A DNA stretch of 64,000 nt from Mytilus edulis (taxonomy: Eukaryota; Mollusca; Bivalvia; Mytilida; Mytilidae). The stretch is taken from NCBI RefSeq assembly GCF_963676685.1, contig NC_092347.1, positions 65,978,596 to 66,042,595 of the forward strand, given 5' to 3'. Positions 44,521 through 56,500 of this stretch are shown piece by piece; positions within the stretch are counted from its first letter, which is position 1, and each line of letters starts with the position of its first letter. The translations under genes were made by a program, and so were the position numbers. The notes beneath the pieces were generated by a model. It was not told the DNA's origin. It searched no databases and worked only from the letters and a program-made list of their open reading frames with translations.

Positions 44521-46220
44521 AGTATCAAAATTACTTTTTGAGAATTGTTAGTACCTAGTAATATATTGCACGGAAGGAACTGAACCATTATCTGTTTCCT
44601 GCAAGCAGAAGTAGACGCTTTCAGCGGCCTGTTTTCTTAAACACCTCTCCGTAGTTTTCCGTGTTACAGATTTCGAGCCTTCATATGCAAGTTTTGGGGT
44701 AAAATACTACTTTTGACGATTATTTGTTGTATGATTTATATAGAAATGAATTCCTATTAAAGCCGCAAAACAATTCAAAGATTTTCCTCATTGATTGTGT
44801 TTGCGTGGGGTTGACGGATAGTCTACGTACGTTCCGAAGTAAATAAAAGTTCTTTTTCAACTAAATGGTTTTAATGCTCCAATTGAGATATGATATGCAA
44901 CATGACTTCAATTTTAGGGTTCAAACTTCATTTGTCCATTTTTCTAGATCAACAAAAGCAATTTTCAAAATTTTTATAAACTAAACGGGTTATTAGATGA
45001 TTGGAGAAAAAACTTTTGAAAGAATTTCGACTGTTCTAATATATTTGAAATTAACCTAGTATTCAGATAACAAAAGGTTAGAATAAAACTCGTTTGTTTC
45101 TTCTTACTTCATATTCTCATAAACCACTTGACCAATGCTTTTATAATTGTATGTTGCTATTGAAACCAGAGTTTCAAGTGTTCAAATTGAAATAATCTCT
45201 TCTGGCATTTTACGAACGGCATCACCAGTTGTTTTATCATTATGGAAAGTCACAATTTGTAAACGTCTTGCATGTTGTTCATGTATTGAATGTCAAATCT
45301 TTAACCTATCCAGCAAACAGATAAATCACTGTGAAACCACTTTTTCGGAATATACATATATATTTATCAGCATGATTAACATAGAAGTTGATGTGACAAC
45401 AATTCCATGATAAACTACATTAAAATACCTTCTGTTGTAGGAGGTGTATAAGATATGGCCACTTGGGAAAACTTGAATTTTAAGGGGAACAGTGACCACT
45501 CGCAGTCTAAAATATGTTTTATGGCAAAACACTTATTTGCACTGATGTATTTGAAATGTCACCGATTCAGGCCAATATTTGTTTAATGTTAAGGATGCGT
45601 GGTGCTCATTCTCTTTATAATTCTAATCGACGTTTTCTATATTGAGAGAATTGTCGAAATCCAGAATAAGCATCTACATGCAATTATGTAATGCAGATTA
45701 ATGCAGATATATCTACTCGTATATAGATATAGTTTGTATGTCATCATGACTTGATCTAATGTAGATAGTATATATGCATATACTTGTAAAGATAATAATC
45801 GCATATGCCAATTTCAATAAACCATTTCTTTATGTATAGTCTATACAAATAGATTTGTACCTCACCATTATATTTTAAGAATGCAAGTGTATTAACCCTA
45901 TTACATGTACATAAACATTGTAATTTTTTCCTTTCTAATTATATTTAACGTGTATGTCACTAAGAGTATGTCGCTAGCCTCGACTCACGCTACAGAATAT
46001 TATTTAGAAAACATTAGCAAAATCAGTGATGCTCGACTTTTTTCGTTTTTCAATAAATCAAATTGTTCAATCGACAGTCATTGCACACCAAAAATCACAG
46101 TTCTCCACTTTAGAATTATATTTTACTTTTTTATGGTGATGTTCTTTTTCATTAATATCTATATACAATTGTATATTGTGTATATATCATTATAATATTG
46201 TACTTTATAGATATGTTATT
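44521..46220. other. No gene seen
   Basis: AT-rich sequence. Frames at 45147-45410 and 45905-46195 have no splice or domain support. The second begins with a hydrophobic run, but so would most A/T-rich frames. Confidence 0.4.
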
Positions 46221-46224
46221 ATTA

Positions 46225-46475
46225 GGGCCCCGCCTTTAGGCGGGTCGCCCTATAGTGACCAGTCTGTCCGTCCGTCCGTCCGTCCGAATCTAGAGAACCA
46301 TTATGATTTCATACTTTATGATGTCATGATGTATGTACAACTTCCTAGGTCAAAGGCGGGTCGCCCTATAGTGATCAGTCTGTCCGTCCGTCCGTCTGTA
46401 ACACTTTAACTTTGTGTCCGCTCCATATCTAGAGAACCATTATGATTTCATACTTTATACTTTACATGTTTATTA
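46225..46475 (+). repeat. Tandem pair of a 'gtcgccctatagtgaccagt' unit
   Basis: Two ~115 bp units, 46237-46345 and 46356-46470. Each has 'gcgggtcgccctatagtgat'-type sequence, a gtccgtccgtc run and 'tctagagaaccattatgatt'. It is a known type of mollusc repeat and is noncoding. Confidence 0.75.
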
Positions 46476-46506
46476 ACCACCACCAGAGGGCGTGTCATGA
46501 TGTATG

Positions 46507-47418
46507 TTTTTACTGGTATAATTGATTTTGTTATCGTTAAATTGAAATCAACCTAAATATCATTGTTATGTATCTGCATGGCTCCACAATCTGTTGGTAC
46601 CTGTATCTCGGCATTGCACTATGTCATGTTTATCTCAAGACTGTTTTTGTGTCTTTACACTTAAATCCATAACTGGATGTTGGATATGTATAATATGTAC
46701 TGATTGATAACTTAGTCTTAGATGCATGTTTTTTTTATTGGTTGTCATTGCCTTTAAACTAGCTGCCATCTGTCTTTAACTAAAGTGTCTTTTTGTTGTT
46801 GGGATGAACAAGTACCCGTCCACGTCCACTTTGTGTATTTGATAAATGTATTTCTATGTGTATCCATCTGATGAGTTAATTATTTTTCAATTGATTTTTA
46901 TAGTGTGTTCAGATGTTGTACTGTTACAAAATTGTCCTAGGTTAGGGGAGGGCTGGCGCCTTGAAACTAGTTTAACTCTGTCACATTCTGTATGTGCCAG
47001 TCCCGACCAAGTCAAGAACCTGTAATTCAGTGGGTGTCGTGTGTTGCAGTGTTACATATTAGTTTACTCGTTTGAATTGTTTTATATTTGTCATCTCATT
47101 GCTTTCATAGCTGACTATGTGGTATAGGCTTTGATCATTGTTGAAGGATGTACGGTGACCTATATATAGTTGTTAATTTCTATGTCATTTGGTATATCGT
47201 GGAGATTTGTCTCACTGGCAATCATATCCCATCTTCTTTTATTATTAGATTTGCTACTATAATGATGCTGACCGACTATGCTAGACTCTGGGTCGTAAAT
47301 CAACTCCACGGTTCCAGATATACCAAATTATTTGAGACGGACGATAGATTCAAAATAATATAAATGATTTTAAAACATCTCCACTTAGGATGACATATCC
47401 CGGAATATATTTTTAATG
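46507..47418 (-). repeat. Dispersed mussel repeat, copy 2 of the ~910 bp pair
   Basis: Near-identical to 350-1260. It ends about 100 bases downstream of the peroxidase stop codon. Its last bases supply the nearest candidate poly(A) signal for that gene. Confidence 0.85.
47412..47417 (-). promoter_or_regulatory. Candidate poly(A) signal ATTAAA for the peroxidase gene
   Basis: On the minus strand ATTAAA lies ~102 bases after the stop codon. It falls inside the edge of the dispersed repeat, so the gene's 3' end may have been supplied by the repeat. No AATAAA is closer. Confidence 0.35.
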
Positions 47419-47518
47419 AGAGTATACATGATGAATATTTACATATCATTAGCAAAAGATTAAAGTTCAAAACATAAGAATCGGGCATTCTTACACATTT
47501 GTTAAGTATTCTACATCA

Positions 47519-47591
47519 TTATTTAAAAGCTGGAACTTTCCAGAAGTCTAAATCAATCTCAGGCATGGAGTCACATCTCACTCTCGGGTTT
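47519..47591 (-). CDS. Peroxidase exon 14 (C-terminus)
   Basis: 73 nt: ENPRVRCDSMPEIDLDFWKV, then PAFK and TAA (47521-47519). It matches the family's terminal C-x-x-x-P-x-x-L-x-x-W block. Confidence 0.9.
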
Positions 47592-50500
47592 CTATAAAAG
47601 AAATCAAAAGATGTGAATCGGGCTTTGCATTAAGTTAGCATATATGTAACATGTATAAAATTTGTTAGGTCCATTATAGTTAAAAATAAATTGTAGAGGA
47701 ACTAACAGTCTTACTGCTCGGTCCCTTCTCATAGATGCAGATATATGGGATATTTTCCCGATTCTCTACTGTGGTATATCTATAGATAGTAAGTCACTAT
47801 ATTTTTGTGGTTAATGTCTTTAACAACTTTGCTTTCGATTGTGTTTGAAATTTTGATTTTCCCATTTGATTAGGGACTTACCGTTTTGAATTTTCCTCGG
47901 AGTTTAGTATTTTTGTGATTTTACTTTCTACACTATTTGGTTAGCCATCTTCACTGAACACACTAAATGGAAGAAAAGTTGAGACTACTCACTCTTGGCT
48001 TGGCAGAAGCAAAGCATTTCTTTGGATGAACGGGAAGTCTAAATTCTTACACATAACAAGGGATAGCGTTGTTTTCTTTATTTGATCAACTTGAGCTATA
48101 GTGAAAAGAAGAACACAGTTATGATAATCTTAATAAAAACATGCAGTATACGTGTATACGATTATATTAGTTTTTAAAAATATTTGAAAAGAAATACAAA
48201 TCAGACGTTCATGTTTCTATGTTATTCGTTATAAATAGTCTCAAGGTGTCCTTACAAATGTTAAACTAAAATCGCCTCATGATGATGTCTAAAAAGACCA
48301 AATGTCCTAAAAAAAATTTAGTGTGAGTTTCGAATACTTAGTTCTTTTAAAAAGGGCCACTTTCATATGTTATATGTAGTAAGGTGATAACATATAATAT
48401 CTTATAGTAGTTCTGTATATATTTTTAATACAAAACTACATAAATTGGTCTTTAAATTAGATAAATATGATGTGGTCCTAGATATTTCTGGCAGAAACCA
48501 GCATATTTCTTATGATAGAATATTGGAAATATCTGCTGACTATGTTATACTGCAAAATCTGATTGATTCATTTGAGGTAACAATAGTACACCGTGCCAAT
48601 TTCTGTATATATGTGTGCCATTATGATATAATAAATCTCTCAAGCTTGTATGTGTTGATAGCCTTTTCTCACTTTGTTGTTTAACCTTGCATCTGTTGCA
48701 AAATACGTTCGCATGCACTGCGCCATTTTACAGACAATTTTTATACTGGTTTTTTTTGACAGCAGTATACTACTGTATTTACAAAATATCAATTAATTAA
48801 CAAAAGTAAAGTGTCAAAAACAATAAATATTACACGATGGCAAAACTATTTACTGTTTAAACAGAGTAATTTTACAATAAATAAAGATATCTTGTTTTCC
48901 AAATTCGAAGCAGAATTGCTATTCTATTCAATAAGACATCAAACTAAATTGCTATGAGATTGAGATCAATTCAAAGACGGAGAAATTGAATATGTGGGTT
49001 TTTTCAAATAGATATAGGAAGATGTGGTGTGAGTGCCAATGAGACAACTCTCCATCCAAATAACAATTCAGATTCCTGACTTAGGACAGGTGCAAATATT
49101 TGCAGCGGGATTAAACGTTTTAATGGTACCAAACCTTCTCCCATTTTCTGAAACAATAGCATAACATCACAACATAGAAAAACATACGATAAAATATCAA
49201 TTGGCAGGCTTAACTCAATCAAAAAACGTAAGTCTGCATACAAACCAATAGAAAAGTGTAATTCGTTTGAACATTTAAATTCGTGTAGCACCTGTATCGA
49301 TAAAATCCACGAAAATTGGTATCCCACGAATAAACCTGGGTCCACATAGAATGAAATTCAAAACAGTGTGGCTGTGGCCATTGATTGACACATTAAATTC
49401 ATTCATTGACTGGGACAATTTACGTGACCGTTTGTCTGTAACGACCACTGTTCACGACGTACCTACGATAGACATTTAAACTGTGGGGTCACCAAAGGTT
49501 TCTTAACGCCTTTAATTATAAAATAATTCTAAAATTTAATCAGGAATAACCTTTATGTTTTGATTTATATAATTGATATAAATCAAAACATCGTGTTATT
49601 TCTGATTAATTTTTCGAATTACTTTATTAAGGTGTTGAGAACCTTTGGTGACCCCATAGTTTAAGTGTCTTTAAAAAGTACATAGTGAGCAGTGGTCGTT
49701 ACATACAAACGTTCACCTAAATTGTCCCAGTCAATGGATGAATTTAATGTGTCAATCAATGGCCACAGCCACACTGTTTTGAATTTCATTCTAAATGCAT
49801 ACTAGGACACACCTCTATTGCCTTGTAATATGCATATAAATTTTAAGATGACGGCGTCAAGCATAAGTCTCTGCTATACGTACTTGTATGTGTAATTCTT
49901 TTACTTTATAATTGAATACATATTTGGTAGCTCTAGTGGCGGGTAAAACAGTGGACTAAGGCTTTTTTGAATGAAACCGATGGTAGTATATATCATTCTA
50001 AAAAAATGACGATGTGCTCAGGTCCACAGTTTAACAGACCCAGAAAAACGGCATAAGGAAAGGCATTTTTATTATGTAATCGACTCATAAATTTTTTTTA
50101 TGATTATATAAATAGAATCTGATTTTTATTCACATGGAACGTGGAATGATTGCCAATGAGATCATTCTTCACAAGAGACCAAATGACACAGAAATTAACA
50201 ACTATAGGTCACCGTACGGCTTTCAACAATGAGCAAAGCACATAGTCATCTATAAAAGACCCCAAAATGACAAATGTAAAACAATTCAAACGAGAAACAT
50301 GTTTATCTTTTGGTATTATAAGGACGTGTGACTTCGGCAAAGATAGACGTGCAACTTCCCATTATCGAGAAATGAAACATACACCACATTAAGTAGTCTT
50401 GCGAAACTATTCGAAATACTTCAATAACTTGAAATGAATATTTAGATCTACATAAATTAAGTAATGGATTTTCCAACTTTAATGCCAACAATTCTGATTA

Positions 50501-53500
50501 CACTTTGATAAAACTTACAGGTTTTTATGTATATGAGAAATTTCCAATTGCTTTACCATATGACATCTAAAGATTTGTTATTTTCGTGTAAAACTTACCA
50601 GGAGTAAATCCTGTAATTGGGGGATCTCTTTCATACCAGAATCGGTCACCTTGTTTAAGGTTTGCAAATTGTGTTGCTATAATACAAGAAAATACTGGAC
50701 CAATTGGACTTCCTGGCAGTGGCGTTTCTGTTAAACCTCCAGTAAATAAATCTATGTCATCGCAATGTCTAAAACAGAAAAGATGATGTATCAAAATATG
50801 TTTCTGATCATGATTTCATTTATGTCAATTCATGTATCCGAAATCCGATTACAACATACTAATTCAATAGTGACTTTAGAACTTTCCTCGGAGTTCGGTA
50901 TATTAGTTATTTTACTTTTTCTATTAACGTTAAAATGTTTGATGCTGCTATTTTTTGACTCCCTCGTTGGGTATCCATATTGCGCTACATAACCATACCG
51001 GGAATAATTTTTTTATCTTTTAGTTTCACAGTTTCAATTAAATAACATTTTTAATTAATCGGTAATTTATAAATAGTTTTAGCAAGGCGGACTGTGATCT
51101 ACAATGATCACTACTGATACCCACTTTAAGTATTCGGTAAACAGAAACCTGACGAAGGGTCAACACAGAGGCTAACCAGCATACGATTTCCTTCGGAGCG
51201 GGAATAAAATAATTATTTGAAAAATAGACAATTGCATGTATTAGAAATTTGTTCATGTTTTGAAGTTTGTAGCCTTTCAATATAAACTTTTTAAATTCTA
51301 TTTAACTTTTTACTTGTTTACGTTTCAATAACGGTAGTTCGTTGACCTAAGACAAATCACTCATCACCAAATATACATACTTGTAAACAGTGGACATTAA
51401 ATGAACAACATCAGGTTTGTGATCTACCAAACCGCCCTGACCAGCATAGAAGTAATTGGCAGGAGGCAACCCACACAACTTTCGCCATTCATTGTAAGGA
51501 GGAATTCCTTGTTCTCTTGCACGCTGAATATTTAAGGATATCAAGTCAAAACTTTTTCCGCTCTCGTCCATGAATAAGTTATCTCGTACACCTGATTCAA
51601 CGAACCGATCGTCCTTCATTTGTGGAAAAGTTGTCAACCATCTAGCAAAATCATTCAAGGCTTGTCCCATGTTTTGTAAGATAAACTTTGGTTTGTCAAA
51701 AGTATCAAAAATTCTGGCGTCCATTCGTCCCCGAAATTGTTTGTCGACCATTGCTTGAACGTTCGGAATCCTAGTATGCGGGAATCTCATTGCTGCACCA
51801 GAGAAACCCATCATAATATCTGTTTGGACATTCATATTATAAGTATCCTCACAGCCCTGAGCTTTGGAATACAGTCCATATCTACAGAAAGAGTAAAGAG
51901 AGATTAGCAATACAGTCCATATCTACAGAAAGACTAAAGAGATATTAGCATAACAGTCCATATCTACAGAAAAAGCAAAGAGTAAGGAGAGCTTATCAAT
52001 ATATGTAGTCCATCTATAGAAAGAGGAAAGAGAAATTATAAATATTGTTCATTTTTATAGCAAATGAAAGATAACAATATACATGTGTTTATTTAAATGA
52101 TGTTGTTGTGTAAACTATTTGAAAATTAACTAAATTTGCAAAGCAAGAAAATGCAAAAAGTTATTAACTATATATAAACAAACTTATTTTCAGGTTACTA
52201 GCTTTAAATGACACTGGTATATCACAAACAGCGTGTTTTCTTTATTTTTATTTTTTGGTCTGTTGCTTAATGTGCACATGTAATTCGTAACAGGAATATT
52301 GAAAACAAGATTAGGTTAAGCAACCAAACAAAAGTACACGAGCAAAGTGAAATTGACATGAAACCTTTACTGCAAATACAAGTATATTTATGCAAAAATA
52401 AAGGATTGTACAGATCGGTAGTGAATAAACCATGATAATCTCACATTAAGGGTTTTGGTATAATTCCTCTCAATTGGGAAGGATTTGGATATGTTTCCAT
52501 AGTTTATGTGGATTTTAACAGGGAATACATACATCCGTTATAACCGAACGAATCTTTCTTGCTTAATTTTCATACAGCATGCTGACAAGGTGTAGTCAAC
52601 CAACCATGTACAGATATCATATACGAGAGAAGCCAAAGTTATTAACTGATTTATGTAGTTTTATAAAGGTCTTTACTATAGGGAAAAGTATTTATCTCAT
52701 TCCAATGTATTCCTTAATATTGGAAAGTAAGATGGGACCATGTGGCCGCATGCTTACAGGGTGTGGTTAAACATGATATATATCTTGAATCCTAAATACC
52801 TTGTCATGTATTCGTGATTCAAAATGGTTGGCAAAAGTTCATTATAAACTAAATGTTGCTGTACGGCGTTGATAATCTTCCTGGTTTCCTGGAATATGGT
52901 TTCGTCATCCCAATGGACGTTCAGTAGTGAAAGTGTCGTGGCAAGTCTGTTGTGCTCACGTACAAATATGGTGTGCATAACTGTCAAGCCTGGTACATGG
53001 TTTACTCTAAAGTCACCTTAAATGATAATTTGAATACTTAGTACATGCTGGTATCCAGTATTCAATTATCCAATAATGCCTTCCGATGCGATACAGAAAT
53101 TAAACCATTTTATTTGTATGATGTTGTTTGTAGTTTCGTGTTCAGTATTTCCGTTTATTTACTCACCTGGTAGCATAAAACATTCATCTATAAACCGAGA
53201 CGAAGAAAGCTTTAGATGCATTTTTATAATGAACTGATGTTTAACTCCTGTTTTCACGGACACCCAAACAGCATCACATAGTTGTGTCAGTCCTAAGAGG
53301 TCGTAGGTACTATAACTATCGCTGATTTTAATGTCGAAATTGAGTTTTTAGCGAGACATTAGTATAGACGATAAAAAAAACTATACTAGTATTTGCGATT
53401 GTAAAATCTAAGATTGACTTTGGCAATTATCAAAATGCATAATGGTTACTCTTATTTGAATATTATTGCTAAGTTAAGCATAGTATTATATATAGCAAAG

Positions 53501-56500
53501 TTAAATGCAAGTGCAAAGAGCAAAAAGTAAGTTTAACATGAATTTAACCCCTTCAACAATGCCACATTGTCCAATCAAATCACCCGTTTACAGACGAAAC
53601 TCACCCGAGTCCATACAGTAGTCTCCGTTCATTTCTTTAATACAGTGATCTTCACTTGTTGCTGGTAAAAGTCCCAGTACGGTAATGTTCATCAAACCTT
53701 AAAATGCATTAAATACATTAAAAAATTCTGCTTGATAGCCTATGTTTCAATTTGTCAAGTTTTATATAATAACTGATTGATCCCTAAATCACAAGAACAA
53801 AATTATAATTATATAGAAAGAACTATCGTCATCACTTTATCCTCCATAGTTTATACTCCAAATTGAAGTATTACATTTTAGAGTACCTGGGGTTCGAAAT
53901 ATACGGTAACGTGAGCTTTTCCATCATAAAGTATGCACTGTTGTACTGGATGCATGGATACATAATAGACTTCTTCTAAACAGAAATAAGTGCGTTAAAC
54001 CTTGTGTTTCGCCAAAGAAGTGTTCCACGCTACTTGGGCATTAAAAGTAAATTTGGTCTAGCTTAAAAGCAGTTTCTAGGTGAGTGTTTCTAGCCTACCA
54101 GTGATATTCCAAATTTTCAGGCTTGTATTCTGGTTGACCAACAATATAGACCATATCAAATTGATATTTTGTTTTGTTATGTCTTGTTTCGACCTGAATA
54201 CAAGATCATACAAGAGTATACTAGTACATGAAATATTTGACATTGAGCATGCAGTTTATCTGTAAAGATTACTACAAAAACATATCCCATTTTTATTTTA
54301 TTTTTAATGTTGTCCGTACGCTACACAAATAAACAACACTGAAATAGAGAAACAAAACGAAAATTAAGGTCGTTGCAAATTGAAAAACATAAATTATCCA
54401 GATATTTTGAGCCACAAAGGATTTATACTTTAAACATTGTATACTGCCATGCATGTTTTAGATACGACCAACAAATATTATTTTCAAACCTCCAAATCCT
54501 GCACGTAGTCTATGTTGTTCCGCTGTGTCTGTACCATAAATCTGGGATGAATCTAAATATGCTGAAGCTTGGTTTAATGGTGATCTAATTCCTGTACAAA
54601 ATTGAAAGTTGTTATAAAATATGTGATGGAATTTCAGTAGAGGAGAATGGAACACCACTATCGTTCTGAGTCTTGTATTTTGGTATGTCATATATAAGTG
54701 TCAATATGATTTACTCAGCTTTGTCTTTGTCTATTGTAAAAGTGATTATTGAAAGCAATACCTTTTGAGACATCAATTTTTGAGACAGCGTTTTAATAAA
54801 TTATTGAGCTACTGTTGCAGGACTTAACATAAAGGATGGTTGGATTTGCGAGACACTGTTTGTTATATGTGCTCATTGAGAGTTATGCATGCCACTAGCG
54901 TTGTGTTCTCTCTGTCTTAAGTGTATTTTGGAATTGGTGTTTATCCCTGCAGTTGAACTAGCTTAGCGAATTGCCTTGACTTGGGTAGATTAGAAGTTTG
55001 TTCAACAGTGAAGGAGCCTATCCACCACAAAAGATTGTACTGAGATAAGAAGATGTGGTATGATTACCAATTAGAGAACTTTTCGCAAGAACCTAAATAA
55101 AATAAGAAGCTAGCAACTTTAAGTCATCGGTAAACGATCTTTAACAATTTTCAAAATCAACATTTGTTGAACTAGAGTTTGTGAGTTGCTGGTTTTTTTT
55201 GTTTTTTTTTTGTTTTACATTCATCACGGATTACATTTTTTTCACACAAATTATCTGTGAAGCGCATGTAAAAAAAGGTTTTTTTTATCCTATATATTAT
55301 CAGGAGTAACACGATGTTTGTCACAAGTTGAGCAGGAACCTCATATCCTCCTGGACCTCATAAGTCCCTCCCTCCCTCGTTTTTTATTAATTGCGTATCT
55401 CGTGTTGCTCAATATATAGTTACTGTGTAGCAATTAGGGACTGCTATTTTGTCTATTTCGTCTGAGGTTTTCAGGTCCTAGATGTTTTTCGATTAATGCC
55501 TTTTCATTGCTGCCTTGATTCAGTTATAAAATATGATATACCCATGTCACAGTTCTTCTTAAGTCCTGGTACAGCTCGTACAAAATTCATACACTTGTCC
55601 TTAAATCGTTCATCATTGGCGGGGATAGCAATTGGAAGGCAGGCTGCCCTACAAATGAAAAAAACCTTAATAATAAAGCTTACTTAATTATATTCTAGAA
55701 CATTTGGAAACAATAAAAGATTCGTAAATAAACACACTTTTGTAAATATAAGATATTCAATAGCCTGGGATCCCGGCTCACACAAAGAAGAAGTTTGGTG
55801 GAGGGGGTCAGGCTAGATATTTCCAAAACTTACCTTTGGGCAGTAATGTGTGCTGGTGCCTCACAACATTGAATATCAGCTCCTTCATATCCTGAAATAG
55901 AACAAAATAAGTTAATCAAACGAAAACTTTATGATCCTTTATGGTATCATTATATTTGTTGGAATGAAGTGATAAAAATGAACATAAAATGTGCAACAAA
56001 ATGAGACGATTTCAACTTTTGCGTAACTATATATCTTTCCCTCTTTTAGATTTTGATTTTCCTGTTCTAACGAAGCCGATCATAATGACCTTATACCTGC
56101 ATGTATCAATTCAGCACCTTGTAAATAAAAGAGCCTGTTTTCTTTGCAATGTAGCAAATAGTACTAAACTTTGGAAAGGAGAATGTTTTAAATCAATAAA
56201 TGTTTAACAACTTTCGTTAGCAAGAGTTACTAATGTGCTTTACTAACTAATACGGTTAAAAATGTTTGTACTTCTCTATTCAGGTTTTTTATTGTGTTTC
56301 ATTTGTACGATATTCTTATGATCTAGATATATTTGCAAAGAGAGAGGGACATTTGTGATAGCAGAAATCTGGTTTTAAGCCAATCTTATGGTGTGCCCAT
56401 ACCAAGTGAGATCATCAGAACTATCTGTTGTTCATTGATGTTCTCTTTACGCGGGCACATAATTTACATTTACCTGTAATCATTGGGGTAGATATGACGT

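Larger units (their letters stand above)
48096..50598. other. Peroxidase intron 12: MITE and repeat fragments
   Basis: It contains a diverged minus-orientation repeat piece (49010-49330, with 'gagtgccaatgagacaactc'), the MITE at 49348-49792 and a plus fragment at 50140-50300. Nothing coding is seen. Confidence 0.6.

Noticed and set aside
45905-46195. 96-codon frame with a hydrophobic start (possible secreted peptide)
   Set aside because: Hydrophobic starts are expected in A/T-rich frames. No splice sites or homology are visible.
51570-51758. Plus-strand frame over peroxidase exon 11
   Set aside because: It is a shadow of the minus-strand coding exon.
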